A DNA stretch of 64,000 nt from contig JAWVCW010000033.1 in NCBI GenBank assembly GCA_033857955.1, positions 1-64,000 of the forward strand, in the 5' to 3' direction. The DNA comes from Gaiellasilicea sp033857955. Lineage in GTDB: Bacteria > Actinomycetota > Thermoleophilia > Gaiellales > Gaiellaceae. A program made the position numbers and the translations under genes. The notes beneath the pieces are model-generated. The model saw nothing but the letters and a program-made list of their open reading frames with translations. It searched no databases and was not told the DNA's origin. Shown here piece by piece: positions 7,739-16,130 of this stretch. Each line of letters opens with the position of its first letter. Position 1 is the first letter of the stretch.

Positions 7739-8197
7739 ATGTCGATGCAATTGCACGAGAACCGGCAGGCGGGGGTGCCGGAGCGCTGGGAGCCGCTGGG
7801 AGACCTCGAGCTCGCGACCGAGCGGATGCGCCGGTTGCTCGAGCAGACGTTCGGCCAGCTTTCGAGCACCGTCGGCTGGGTGCCGCTCGTGGACATCGAG
7901 GAGCAGGACGACGCGTACATCGTGGAGGCCGAGATTCCGGGCGTCAAGCGCGACGACGTCAACATCGAACTGGTCGGGAACGAGGTGGTCGTCTCGGGCG
8001 AGATCAAGGAGCGCGAGCGGAAGGGCATCCTCAGGCGCTCGACTCGGCGCGTCGGCGCGTTCGAGTATCGGGTCGTCCTCCCCGAGAACATCGACCGCGA
8101 CGCGATCGATGCGAAGCTCGACGACGGTGTCCTGATCGTGCGGATCCCGAAGGCCGAGCAGGCCCAGCGTCGCCGCATCGACGTGAAGGCGTCGTGA
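7739..8197 (+). CDS. Hsp20/alpha-crystallin family small heat-shock protein
   Basis: A 152-residue protein from ATG 7739, directly preceded by GGAAGGAGGAGCG. After a variable N-terminus, the alpha-crystallin domain runs from about residue 45: VPLVDIEEQDDAYIVEAEIPGV, then VNIELVGNEVVVSGEIKER, and the typical FEYRVVLPENIDRDAIDAKLDDGVL(I)VRIPK close to the C-terminus. Small heat-shock proteins hold unfolding proteins in a refoldable state in the cytoplasm. It is the first gene of a rightward stress-type group with the two genes that follow. Confidence 0.93.
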   Translation: MSMQLHENRQAGVPERWEPLGDLELATERMRRLLEQTFGQLSSTVGWVPLVDIEEQDDAYIVEAEIPGVKRDDVNIELVGNEVVVSGEIKERERKGILRRSTRRVGAFEYRVVLPENIDRDAIDAKLDDGVLIVRIPKAEQAQRRRIDVKAS

Positions 8198-8213
8198 CAA
8201 GCGGTTTGTGACG

Positions 8214-8567
8214 ATGGCGGTGAGGCTGCACGAACCGGGGTACGAGCACGCGCAAGAGGTGATCAAGGCCGGCCGAGTGGTCCGCGACGAGCGGGACGAC
8301 TGGAGCGAGCACCAGCCGACGGCGGATGAGGAGAACCGCTTCGTGGAGGAGCACGGGTGGGTGGAGTACGGCAGGTGGCACCTTGCGGCCGACGACGAGC
8401 ACGACGAAGAGACGAAGGAGCACTGGAAGTTTCCCTACGGCGACTTCGAGCAGGTGCATCGCTGCGGCGTTCTGGCTGCGGAGTCGAGAGCCGGCCAGTA
8501 CGGCTACGAGGACGTCAAGTCCGCCGCGGCGCACCTGCACGGGATGATCGAGGCCACGAAGAGCTGA
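8214..8567 (+). CDS. Conserved-looking hydrophilic hypothetical protein downstream of hsp20
   Basis: About 117 residues, strongly charged (for example ADDEHDEETKEHWKFPYGDFEQ), with no membrane segment or signal peptide. The frame starts 16 bases after hsp20 (GTG at 8208, ATG at 8214). It contains several Trp/His/Tyr residues (HGWVEYGRWHLA, VHRCGVLAAESRAGQYGYEDV) and ends in a helix (VKSAAAHLHGMIEA). I do not recognise a named domain. Its placement suggests co-expression with Hsp20. Confidence 0.75.
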   Translation: MAVRLHEPGYEHAQEVIKAGRVVRDERDDWSEHQPTADEENRFVEEHGWVEYGRWHLAADDEHDEETKEHWKFPYGDFEQVHRCGVLAAESRAGQYGYEDVKSAAAHLHGMIEATKS

Positions 8568-8625
8568 GTTCCCGCACGAAACCGGCCAGGCACCCGGATC
8601 GGGGGCTGTGTATCCTCGCGTCCTC

Positions 8626-9000
8626 GTGCTGCGCGCCCTTCTGATCCGGTGGGCCGTTCTTGCTGGAGCCTTCGCGGTCACCGCCTGGTTGCTGTCGGGC
8701 GTGACGGTCTCCGGGGGCGCGTGGGGGTACATCTGGGTTTCGGCCCTCTTCGGGATCGTCAACGCGATCATCGGGACAATCCTCCGCATCCTCACCTTCC
8801 CGCTGACGGTCTTGACGCTCGGCCTCTTCTCCGTGATCGTCAACGCCTTGCTGCTCGAGATCACCGACGGCCTGTCGAGCCACCTCACGATCGATCAGTT
8901 CTGGTGGACCGCGATCTTCGCTGCGATCATCCTCTCGCTGACGTCGATGCTCCTGGACATGATCGTGCGCTCGGCGCTGGCGCCGGCAGCGTCCGTCTAG
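8626..9000 (+). CDS. Phage-holin family 4 (superfamily IV) small membrane protein
   Basis: A roughly 124-residue protein with four transmembrane helices: WAVLAGAFAVTAWLLSGV, WVSALFGIVNAIIGTIL, LTVLTLGLFSVIVNALLLEI and AIFAAIILSLTSMLLDMIV. The signatures NAIIGTILRILTFPLTVLTLGLFS and the later NALLLEITD are typical of this family (Pfam Phage_holin_4_2), common on actinobacterial chromosomes outside prophages. Its role there is unknown, probably envelope-related and not lytic. GTG at 8608 is an alternative start. Confidence 0.85.
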   Translation: MLRALLIRWAVLAGAFAVTAWLLSGVTVSGGAWGYIWVSALFGIVNAIIGTILRILTFPLTVLTLGLFSVIVNALLLEITDGLSSHLTIDQFWWTAIFAAIILSLTSMLLDMIVRSALAPAASV

Positions 9001-9013
9001 CCCTCACCGGCAC

Positions 9014-9511
9014 TCACGTTTGCGGTAGTGCCCGTTCGACGAGTTGTCGCGCCGCCTCGCGGGCCTCTGGCACTGCGTTGACGCGTCCTTCCGTGGCCGC
9101 GACGATTGCGCCGCGTACGAGCAGGTGAATCTGGTGTGCCAGGCGCGCCGGTTCAGGGGCGGCGGCTTCGACCGAAAGCCGCTCGAGAAAGCCGTAGACG
9201 TCCCCGATCGACTTGATCGAGGCGCGGCGAACGGGGCTGGAGCGATCGTGCGTCTCCACGAGTGAGTTGATGAAGAGGCAGCCCTGGAAGGTCTCGTCGC
9301 CGAACCACTCGTCGAGGCTGTCGAAGATCGCGAGCAGCCGGTCGGCCGGCGAGTCGCCGCGCTCACGTGTCGTGGGCTCGAGCCAGTCCCGGAGCCACAA
9401 CTGGTGATGGCGTTCGAGGACCTCGGCGATGAGGTCGTCCTTCGACCGGAAGTGGCGGTAGAGCGTCGTCTTGGCGACGTTTGCCTCCGCGACGATCCGG
9501 TCGACTCCCAC
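9014..9511 (-). CDS. TetR-family transcriptional regulator (start anomalous)
   Basis: The frame contains the second half of a TetR DNA-binding domain (VDRIVAEANVAKTTLYRHFRSKDDLI) and an all-helical ligand domain. Codons upstream of GTG 9511 continue the HTH sensibly (RERIIRTAYELFTRHGLTAVG), so the real protein starts further upstream. No ATG, GTG or TTG exists in this frame before a stop near 9690. A good ATG (9668), just downstream of a palindromic operator, is in another frame. A frameshift between about 9668 and 9570, a sequence error or a non-canonical start would each explain this. The operator beside it points to autoregulation; other targets are unknown. Confidence 0.8.
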   Translation of the reverse strand: MGVDRIVAEANVAKTTLYRHFRSKDDLIAEVLERHHQLWLRDWLEPTTRERGDSPADRLLAIFDSLDEWFGDETFQGCLFINSLVETHDRSSPVRRASIKSIGDVYGFLERLSVEAAAPEPARLAHQIHLLVRGAIVAATEGRVNAVPEAREAARQLVERALPQT

Positions 9512-9693
9512 GGCGGTCAGGCCGTGACGCGTGAACAGCTCGTAAGCAGTGCGGATGATCCGTTCGCGGGCGTCCGCACCGGCTTCCTCGGGCGCCGGGC
9601 GCGGCGGGATCCGAGGTCGAGCTGACTTGGAGCTTCGAGGAGAAACGTCGCCTCCCGACGGATGACATCGACCCGTCTTCTGGTAGCCTCTAT

Positions 9694-9713
9694 GCTACAG
9701 ACTGGTCTGTAGC
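9694..9713. promoter_or_regulatory. TetR-type palindromic operator
   Basis: GCTACAGAC-TG-GTCTGTAGC: two perfect 9-bp arms around two central bases. It lies about 25 bases upstream of ATG 9668 and in the divergent gap between the TetR gene and the receiver gene. The pattern TACAGACnnGTCTGTA is typical of operators bound by TetR dimers. Confidence 0.8.
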
Positions 9714-9809
9714 TTACGTTTTGTCTTGCATCCTTACGCGGCCATTGATTTCCATGCTCACCGTCCATAAGTGTGCACGCTCGCGGCTCGCGGCGAGGCG
9801 GCTGCTTCG

Positions 9810-10196
9810 ATGACCGTCCCGCAACTGGACGGCGACGAAACGATCCTCCTCGTCGAGGACGAGCCGCTCGTCAGGGCCCTGATCGAGAAGATCCTCGCAG
9901 GTCGGGGCTACACCGTTCTGTCCGCAGCCAGCCCGGAGGAAGGACTGCGGCTGAGTCGCGAGCACGAGGTGGACGCCGTCGTTACCGATGTCGCGATGCC
10001 CTCGATGTACGGGCCCGCGCTCGTTGACGAGCTCCGGCGACACCGACCCCAGCTTCGGGCTCTGTTCATCTCCGGCTACACGAGTGACGCGGTGCTGGAG
10101 CTGGGGGTCATGGAGACAGAGGTCGCATTCGTGCAGAAGCCGTTCACAGCCGAGGCGCTCACCTCACGGCTGCGGCAGCTCCTCGACGCCTACTAG
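9810..10196 (+). CDS. Stand-alone response-regulator receiver (CheY-like)
   Basis: About 128 residues made of a single receiver domain. It has an acidic pair in ILLVEDEPLVR, the phospho-accepting Asp in AVVTDVAMPSM, the Ser/Thr position in LRALFISGYTS, and the Lys in VAFVQKPFTAEAL. There is no output domain. The wording of the motifs (SGYTSDAVLELG, QKPFTAEAL) matches receivers that sit at the C-terminus of hybrid PAS-histidine kinases, so it may serve a phosphorelay. ATG 9810 is preferred over GTG 9771 because the domain begins a few residues later. It is divergent from the TetR gene. Confidence 0.85.
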   Translation: MTVPQLDGDETILLVEDEPLVRALIEKILAGRGYTVLSAASPEEGLRLSREHEVDAVVTDVAMPSMYGPALVDELRRHRPQLRALFISGYTSDAVLELGVMETEVAFVQKPFTAEALTSRLRQLLDAY

Positions 10197-10238
10197 AGGA
10201 GGGTCTAGCGTCCTCGTCGGTCGCGTACAGTCGGCGTT

Positions 10239-11273
10239 ATGAATCCGCTGCGCGTTGCGGTCCTGGCACCGGTGGCGTGGCGCGTGCCGCCTCGTCACTA
10301 CGGGCCGTGGGAGCAGTTCGCGTCTCTCCTCACGGAAGGGCTCGTCGCCAAGGGAGTCGATACGACGCTCTTTGCGACCGCAGACTCGGTGACCTCCGGC
10401 CGGCTCGCCTCAGTCGTCGCGCGCGGGTACTCGGAGGATCCGGACGTCGAGCCCAAGGTGGTCGAGTGCCTGCACATTGCTCACCTCTTCGAGCGCGCCG
10501 GCGAGTTCGACATCATCCACAACAGCTTCGACTTCCTGCCGCTGACCTACAGCGGCCTCGTCGACACGCCGGTCTTGACGACCATCCACGGGTTTTCGTC
10601 GGAGACGATCCTGCCGGTGTACCAGCGATACAACGAGAGCACCGCGTACGTCGCGATCAGCGACGCCGACCGGCATCCGAGCCTCGACTACCTCGCGACG
10701 ATCCATCACGGAATCGACACTGACGCGTTCTCGCTGCACCCGTCAGCCGGCCGCAACTTGCTCTTCTTCGGGAGGATCCACCCGGACAAGGGAACCGCGG
10801 AAGCGATCGACATCGCCCTGGCGTCGGGGCGGCCGCTCGTGATTGCGGGAATCGTCCAGGACCAGCGGTACTTCGACGAGCGAGTCGCTCCTCGGGTCGA
10901 CGGCGAGCAGGTGTCCTTCATCGGTGCGGCGAGTGCAGAGCAGCGGTCGGAGTTGCTGGGCAGCGCTCACGCGCTTCTGCACCCGATCGAGTTCGAGGAG
11001 CCGTTCGGGTACAGCGTGGTGGAGGCCATGGCCTGCGGGACGCCGGTGGTCGCGTTCGAGCGCGGCTCGATGGGAGAGCTGATCGAGGACGGCGAGACCG
11101 GCTTCCTCGTCGACGACGTCGAGGAGGCTGTTGCCGCCGTGGAACGAGCGGCAACGCTCGACCGGGCGGCGATCCGCACCGCGGCGGTCGCCCGTTTCGG
11201 CGTGGCGAGGATGGTCGACGACTACCTCGAGGCCTACGCAGCCGTTCTCCATCAGCAGCCTGTGCGACACTAG
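10239..11273 (+). CDS. GT4-family glycosyltransferase
   Basis: A 344-residue GT-B glycosyltransferase. The N-terminal Rossmann half begins RVAVLAPVAWRVPP and includes HNSFDFLPL and TIHGFSSET. The C-terminal half starts at NLLFFGRIHPDKGTAEAI and carries the GT4 E-x7-E signature in FEEPFGYSVVEAMACGTPVVAF, followed by GETGFLVDD. It transfers a sugar from a nucleotide donor, probably in the cytoplasm; donor and acceptor are not known. It lies on the other strand from a second GT4 gene and a GH130 gene, so the region looks like one carbohydrate locus. Confidence 0.88.
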   Translation: MNPLRVAVLAPVAWRVPPRHYGPWEQFASLLTEGLVAKGVDTTLFATADSVTSGRLASVVARGYSEDPDVEPKVVECLHIAHLFERAGEFDIIHNSFDFLPLTYSGLVDTPVLTTIHGFSSETILPVYQRYNESTAYVAISDADRHPSLDYLATIHHGIDTDAFSLHPSAGRNLLFFGRIHPDKGTAEAIDIALASGRPLVIAGIVQDQRYFDERVAPRVDGEQVSFIGAASAEQRSELLGSAHALLHPIEFEEPFGYSVVEAMACGTPVVAFERGSMGELIEDGETGFLVDDVEEAVAAVERAATLDRAAIRTAAVARFGVARMVDDYLEAYAAVLHQQPVRH

Positions 11274-11329
11274 GGCGCAGACCGGTCATGCATGTGACAC
11301 CGCGCGTGCGGTAGTCAGGAGTCGAAGCG

Positions 11330-11446
11330 GTGAAGGGTCAGCAGAAGCCGAAGAAGGTCGGCAAGAAGCCGGCGCAGAAGACGCTGAAGGAACGCCGGGT
11401 CGAGAAGCGCGCGGCTGCGAAGCAGAGCCGGTCGCTCGACGTCTGA
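11330..11446 (+). CDS. Small very basic protein (38 aa)
   Basis: From GTG 11330, with AGGAG eight bases before it, a 38-residue lysine/arginine-rich protein is encoded: it starts VKGQQKPKKVGKKPAQKT, continues with KERRVEKRAAAKQ and ends SRSLDV. The ribosome binding site and the highly non-random composition make it a real gene, and similar tiny basic proteins occur in actinobacteria. Nucleic-acid or ribosome association is a guess from charge alone. It ends just before the convergent GH130 gene. Confidence 0.65.
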   Translation: MKGQQKPKKVGKKPAQKTLKERRVEKRAAAKQSRSLDV

Positions 11447-11455
11447 TCCGGAGGA

Positions 11456-12400
11456 CTAGGCAGGGGCGGCGAGCACGGCCGCGAGCAGATCGTCGAGCTG
11501 CGCCGTCGCGAGGCAGATCGACGTGTCGGCGGCGCCGTAGTACAGCCGAATTTGGTCGCTCGCTTCGTCGTACACGAGGCCGCAGGGAAAGACGACGTTG
11601 GGCACGTCTCCCTCACGCTCGTAGGGGTCGAGCGGCCCGAAGATCCACTGAGGGAGCCGGTGCAGCACTCGCGTCGGCTCGTCGAGGTCGGTGAGCGCGA
11701 GCCCGATCCTGTAGACGCTGCCGGAGACGGTGTCCTTGACGCCGTGGTAGATCAGCAGCCAACCGTGCTCGGTTCGAAGTAGCGGTGGCCCGATGCCGAT
11801 GCGGCTTGCGTCCCACCAGGCGCCCTCGCGCGGTCGTAGGACCTGCTCGGGCTCGCTCCAGGTGGCGAGGTCGTGTGAGCGGGAGAGGTAGATCGCTCCG
11901 TGCGGGCGTGGGCCGCCGAACTCCGTCGTCGGTCGATGAAAGAGGATCCACTTGCCGTCGACCCGGTGCGGCAGCAGCGCGGCGTTCTTGTCCTCCGCCT
12001 GCCGGACGACCCCATGACGCTCGACGCTGTGGAAGTCCTCGGTCGTGGCGAGGAAGACTGCCGGGCCAGCTGGGCCATAGACGGTGCACGTGATCACCCA
12101 GCGCTCGAGCTCGGGGACGAAGACGACTCGCGCGTCCTCGAAGCCCCACTGCTCGCTCTCGATGCCGTCGGACGGGGCGAGCAGCGGTTCCGGGTCGACC
12201 GTCCAGCTGTCGATCCCGTTGCCGGACCTGGCGACCGAGAGGTGCGAGATCCCGGTCAGGCCCTCGACCCGGGCCAGCAGGACGGTCGTACCGTCGAGCT
12301 GTGCTGCGGCCGGGTTGAACGCGGCATTGATGGGATACGGCCAGTCCTCCGCTGTCAGGATCGGGTTCGCGGGGTGGCGGTCGAAGAGCTCTCGGCTCAT
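11456..12400 (-). CDS. GH130-family glycoside phosphorylase/hydrolase
   Basis: A 314-residue five-bladed propeller enzyme, from ATG 12400 after GGGAGCGGGC. GH130 signs are the start (DRHPANPILTAEDWPYP, then NAAFNPAAAQLDG), TVLLARVEG, the acid-residue motif WGFEDARVVFV, and later WILFHRP, WDASRIGIGPP, WLLIYHGV and VFPCGLVYDEA. The family cleaves beta-mannosides, usually by phosphorolysis to mannose-1-phosphate. It follows the GT4-fusion gene by 67 bases on the same strand, so the two may assemble and remodel a mannose-containing glycan. Phosphorylase versus hydrolase cannot be settled here. Confidence 0.88.
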   Translation of the reverse strand: MSRELFDRHPANPILTAEDWPYPINAAFNPAAAQLDGTTVLLARVEGLTGISHLSVARSGNGIDSWTVDPEPLLAPSDGIESEQWGFEDARVVFVPELERWVITCTVYGPAGPAVFLATTEDFHSVERHGVVRQAEDKNAALLPHRVDGKWILFHRPTTEFGGPRPHGAIYLSRSHDLATWSEPEQVLRPREGAWWDASRIGIGPPLLRTEHGWLLIYHGVKDTVSGSVYRIGLALTDLDEPTRVLHRLPQWIFGPLDPYEREGDVPNVVFPCGLVYDEASDQIRLYYGAADTSICLATAQLDDLLAAVLAAPA

Positions 12401-12410
12401 GCCCGCTCCC

Positions 12411-12431
12411 GGCGGCGGCAAAGCCGCCGCC
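12411..12431. other. Perfect 9-bp hairpin between the GT4-fusion and GH130 genes
   Basis: GGCGGCGGC-AAA-GCCGCCGCC lies 10 bases upstream of the GH130 start codon, in the leader between the two leftward genes. It could attenuate translation or transcription of GH130, or protect the end of the upstream message. Confidence 0.4.
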
Positions 12432-12467
12432 TCCGCTCTTGGGTCGACTCCGTCAAGCCTACGTCTC

Positions 12468-14741
12468 TCACGCGGGAGCAGTCTCGCGGGTGCGGTGGAC
12501 GGCGGGGAGTCCTGCGGCGTCGAGAAGCAGTGCTGCGCTGTGGACCGCGAGGGTCGACTCGGCTCCCTGGTTGTCGTTCGTCGTCTCCTCGCCGAGGCCA
12601 TCGCTGCAGCCGCCGGTGGCGAAGTCGTACAGCGGCCGGTGCAGGCGGTTGCGGCCGAGGAACCAGTCGAAGGCGCGCTGGGCGCGAGTTGCGTGCTCCG
12701 CGTCGCCGCTGACCGAGAACGCGGCCAACTCGGCCGCGACGAAGGCGGAGGCGTCGAGCGGCTGCTCGTCCCCACCGCCCGGAGCCGGCTCCGTTCGCCG
12801 GCGGCCGAGATGGCCGGTCAGCCGCAGCGTTCCTTCGGCGAGCCCCGACTCGTTGCCGAGCCAGCGGAGCGCGTCCAGACCCGTCTCCGTCAGATCCTCG
12901 CGGCCGAGTGCGACGCCGCCGACGATGAGTGCGTGCGGAAGCCGGGCGTTGTCGTAGCTGAGCGCGTCTTCGAACCACCGCCAGTCAGCGGTTGCGTGGG
13001 TCTCGTACGCGTCGGCGAGCTGGTCGCAGACCCGCTCGAGCAACCGCAGAGCCTCGGGCTGCAGCCGGTCCTGGTCGAGCAGGGCCAGTCCGAGCACGGC
13101 GTACGCGCCGGTGCGCAGCGACGTCTCGGGTCCGAGCGTTCCGACGATCGCGTCGAGCAAGCGGCGGGTCGGCCCGACGACGGCGGGAACCCAGGCCGTG
13201 GCGAGGATCTCCCCCAGTGACCAGACGGACCGGCCGACGTGGTCGCCGACGTGAGGGGCGTCGAGCCAGCGCCGGTCGTAGCCCATGAAGTTCCGCATCC
13301 CCGCCTGCGGGTCGGTCGCGTCCTGGAGGAAGGCGAGGGAGCGATAGAGGATCGAGGTCCAGACCTGCTCGTCGCCGCGGCGGGCGAGGTCGAGCGCCAC
13401 GACGGCGAGTCGCGCAACGTCGTCGACGCAGTAGCCGGTGTCGCGGTTGGGGATCACGCCGTTTGCGTGCTGCACGATTCCGACGTCGTCGACGAGCGTG
13501 AGCAGGTGATCGGTGCGCATGCTGACGAGCCGCGGGTTGAGGCGGGCGACCGGCCGACGGTCGAGCGGCGCGAGCTGGACGGCCTCTCGCAGCACCGCTG
13601 CGGTCGCCTCCGCGACCGACGGCCACGTCAGGATCGCTCCTATTCTCCGCGCCTCGGTGCGTGCCGCCGCAAGCCGCTCGGGCTCCGCGATGTACCGGCA
13701 AACGGCGCCTGCGAGCGCCTCGGAATCGCCGAACGGCACGATCTCGCCGGCCCCTGAGGCGAGCATGTCCTGCGCGTACCAGTACGGGGTCGAGACGACG
13801 CCGCAACCGGCGGCGATGCCGAAGGTGAGCGCGCCCGAGGCGATCTGCTCTCGCCCGCTGTACGGGGTCACGAAGACGTCGGTCGCCGCGAGCAGGTCTG
13901 CAATCTCCTCGATCGCCAGGAAGCGGTCGTCGAACTCGACGTGGTCCTCGAGCCCCAGGTCGACCACTGCCTGCTCGAGCATCAGCCGGTACCGCTCCCC
14001 CTCGCGGTGCGCCACGTCCGGATGGGTGCGGCCGGCGATCACGTAGAGCACTTCCGGGTGACGCTCGACGATCGACGGCAGCGCCGCGATCACCGTCTCG
14101 ATTCCCTTCCCGGCGGAGATCAGCCCGAACGTCGAGAGTACGAAGCGCTGGCCACCGCCGCCGTACGGCGCGCGTTGCGAGGCGCCGTTGGGGCCGGCGC
14201 GCTCCAGTGCGTACGCATCGGCGCGCTGGGCGAGCACCATCGGCGCGCCGTGCGGCACGACGCGAACCTTGTCGGCGCTGCAGGCCTCGCTCGCGAGGAG
14301 TAGCCGTCGCGCAGTCTCGGTCATCACGATCACGAGCTCGGCCTGTCGGCACAACGCCGCGAGCACCTTGGCCTGATGCTTCGTCGGCTCTGACAGCACC
14401 GTGTGGAGAGTCACGACGAGCGGCTGCGACAGCTCCTCGGCCAGGGAGAGCACGTACGCGCCGTCGGGGCCGCCGAAGATCCCGTACTCGTGCTGGAGGA
14501 GGACGACATCCACGTCCAGCCGGCCGAGAATCCGCGCGGCCCGGACGTAGTCTCCGCGAGCAGCCTGGGCGATCGTCGCGACGAGCCCCGGCCGCTGCGG
14601 ACGGGACGGCTCGTTGACGATCACGACCTTCTCGACGCGACCGACTCCGTCCACGCCGAGGAGCGCTGCGCGCACGTCGGCCGCAAACGTGCCGATACCG
14701 CAAGCGCGCGGCGGGTAGGTTGAAACGATCGCGGTGCGCAC
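12468..14741 (-). CDS. GT4 glycosyltransferase fused to an (alpha/alpha)-barrel domain
   Basis: 757 residues in two parts. Residues about 1-390 form a GT-B glycosyltransferase: AIVSTYPPRACGIGTFA glycine loop, LQHEYGIFGG, VTLHTVL, VPHGAPM, FGLISAGKGIETVI, and a donor-side SGREQIASGALTFGIAAG, VVSTPYWYAQDML region. Residues about 400-757 are all-helical and repeat-like: DHLLTLVDDVGIVQHANG, RDTGYCVDDVARLAVVAL, MGYDRRWLDAP, DWRWFEDALSYDNARLPHAL and TNDNQGAESTLA, typical of (alpha/alpha)6 barrels in glycosidases and epimerases. The fusion next to GH130 suggests mannoside synthesis. The start is at ATG 14741 (MRTAIVSTYPPR). Confidence 0.85.
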   Translation of the reverse strand: MRTAIVSTYPPRACGIGTFAADVRAALLGVDGVGRVEKVVIVNEPSRPQRPGLVATIAQAARGDYVRAARILGRLDVDVVLLQHEYGIFGGPDGAYVLSLAEELSQPLVVTLHTVLSEPTKHQAKVLAALCRQAELVIVMTETARRLLLASEACSADKVRVVPHGAPMVLAQRADAYALERAGPNGASQRAPYGGGGQRFVLSTFGLISAGKGIETVIAALPSIVERHPEVLYVIAGRTHPDVAHREGERYRLMLEQAVVDLGLEDHVEFDDRFLAIEEIADLLAATDVFVTPYSGREQIASGALTFGIAAGCGVVSTPYWYAQDMLASGAGEIVPFGDSEALAGAVCRYIAEPERLAAARTEARRIGAILTWPSVAEATAAVLREAVQLAPLDRRPVARLNPRLVSMRTDHLLTLVDDVGIVQHANGVIPNRDTGYCVDDVARLAVVALDLARRGDEQVWTSILYRSLAFLQDATDPQAGMRNFMGYDRRWLDAPHVGDHVGRSVWSLGEILATAWVPAVVGPTRRLLDAIVGTLGPETSLRTGAYAVLGLALLDQDRLQPEALRLLERVCDQLADAYETHATADWRWFEDALSYDNARLPHALIVGGVALGREDLTETGLDALRWLGNESGLAEGTLRLTGHLGRRRTEPAPGGGDEQPLDASAFVAAELAAFSVSGDAEHATRAQRAFDWFLGRNRLHRPLYDFATGGCSDGLGEETTNDNQGAESTLAVHSAALLLDAAGLPAVHRTRETAPA

Positions 14742-14854
14742 GGCCTTCCGCGTCCCTTCCGTCGAGTATCCGGCGACATGCGAGCGTCAGCACAGCCGGT
14801 TGGGTTATACGGTACCCGACATCAAGCCGTGGGGCATCGGCCCGCGAGGGCTCT

Positions 14855-15058
14855 CTACGCTGCGGCGAGCGCGCGGCGCCTGTTGAAGCGGTCGACCCGT
14901 CCGCCACTGGCGACCGTCCGCTCACGGCCGGTGTAGGCCGGGTGACAGGTCGAGCAAACGTCCACCGAGATGATCTCGGCGGTCGAACTGACCGCGAACG
15001 ACGTCCCACACGATGCACAGCGGACGTCGACGTGGTGAAGCACTGGCTGCTGGTTCAC
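14855..15058 (-). CDS. rpmE: 50S ribosomal protein L31 (zinc-ribbon type)
   Basis: A 67-residue protein from GTG 15058, with AAGGAG six bases upstream. It has the L31 zinc ribbon as two Cys pairs (VRCASCGTSF and VDVCSTCHPAYTG), followed by the conserved TGRERTVASGGRVDRFNRR. This is the Cys-containing (C+) form that binds zinc. It is a structural protein of the large subunit, involved in subunit bridging. It is encoded alone, as often in actinobacteria. Confidence 0.93.
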   Translation of the reverse strand: MNQQPVLHHVDVRCASCGTSFAVSSTAEIISVDVCSTCHPAYTGRERTVASGGRVDRFNRRRALAAA

Positions 15059-15163
15059 GACATTCTCCTTGGTCGGTAACGGGAGACACCGTTGGGCGTC
15101 CACATCCGTCAGTACCTCAAACGAATCAGGTGCCGCCGGTGTTCCCGCTCAGCGCCGCAGGCG

Positions 15164-16003
15164 CTAGACGAAGCGCTTCACGAATGCGAGCGCGGTGTCG
15201 GCAACCTCGCGCCAGCCGCTGTCGATCGTGAGCGCGTGGCCCCGGTTGGGTATCTCGACGATTTCGGTCACGCCCTCGTTGCGCTTCTGCCTCTTGAACG
15301 AGGCGTTCGCGATCGCCCAGGGCACGGTGTGATCCTTCTCGCCGGAGACGATCAGCAGCGGTCCGCGGTCCGGGTTCTTGCTGTCCACCTTCGCCTCGGT
15401 CCAGGGGTTGAGGTTGGCCGACGCGGCCTGGAAGAGGGGCGCCCCCGACGCCGGCACCGCGAAGGTCTCGTACAGCTCCTTGGCCTCGTCCTCGCTGACC
15501 GCGTTTGCGAAGGCGTATCGGAACTGCTCGTAGGTGAGCGGCACGGCGCGGTTGCGGTTCGCCGGATTGCCGAGCACCGGCCGCGACGATTTGAGCGCCG
15601 AGATCGGCAGCGGCAGGACGCCCCGGAAGGGGGCGGGATCGATGGCAACCGAGGCTGCCGAGAGACCGCGTCCGGCAACGATCTGAGTCAGCAGCCCGCC
15701 GAAGGAGTGCCCGATCACGGCCGGCTTCTTCTCCAGCTTGCCGATCAGCTCCGCGTAGTGGTCAGCCACCTGCCCAACAGTCTTGTGGGCGAAGACCTCG
15801 GGGTGCGCATTCGCCTCCTCGACTGTCTCGGGATCGTCGGGCCACCCAGGCGTGAGCGCCGTGTAGCCGGCCTCGTCGAAGACGGCGGCCCAGCGGTCCC
15901 AGCTGTTCGGCAGCAGCCAGAGCCCGTGGATGAACACGACCGGCGTGCGGCCCGTTGCGTTTGCCCGATCGACCCCGCTTGCGGTGGTGGTCGATGTGCT
16001 CAT
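15164..16003 (-). CDS. Alpha/beta-fold hydrolase
   Basis: A 279-residue protein from ATG 16003 (GAAGGAGGGTC just upstream). The oxyanion loop is VVFIHGLWLLPNSW, the nucleophile elbow AVIGHSFGGLL (GHSFGG), the acid region LLIVSGEKDHTVPW, and the catalytic His PNRGHALTIDSGWREVAD. Length and motifs fit single-domain cytoplasmic serine hydrolases (esterase, lipase or haloperoxidase-like). There is no signal peptide. The substrate is unknown. It is divergent from the chagasin-like gene. Confidence 0.88.
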   Translation of the reverse strand: MSTSTTTASGVDRANATGRTPVVFIHGLWLLPNSWDRWAAVFDEAGYTALTPGWPDDPETVEEANAHPEVFAHKTVGQVADHYAELIGKLEKKPAVIGHSFGGLLTQIVAGRGLSAASVAIDPAPFRGVLPLPISALKSSRPVLGNPANRNRAVPLTYEQFRYAFANAVSEDEAKELYETFAVPASGAPLFQAASANLNPWTEAKVDSKNPDRGPLLIVSGEKDHTVPWAIANASFKRQKRNEGVTEIVEIPNRGHALTIDSGWREVADTALAFVKRFV

Positions 16004-16130
16004 GACCCTCCTTCTCTCCGTCTGTGCTCCGGTGGTTGCTCGGCGCCGTATCTGTTGCGCGAACGCCACACGGTCACCGGTCAGTACCGTGGTTCACATC
16101 AGTCAACGAAGGAACGAAGGGAACAATTTC

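Noticed and set aside
8608..9000. Prophage signal from the phage-holin family 4 gene
   Set aside because: This family is common on actinobacterial chromosomes and no phage structural, lysis or integrase gene is nearby.
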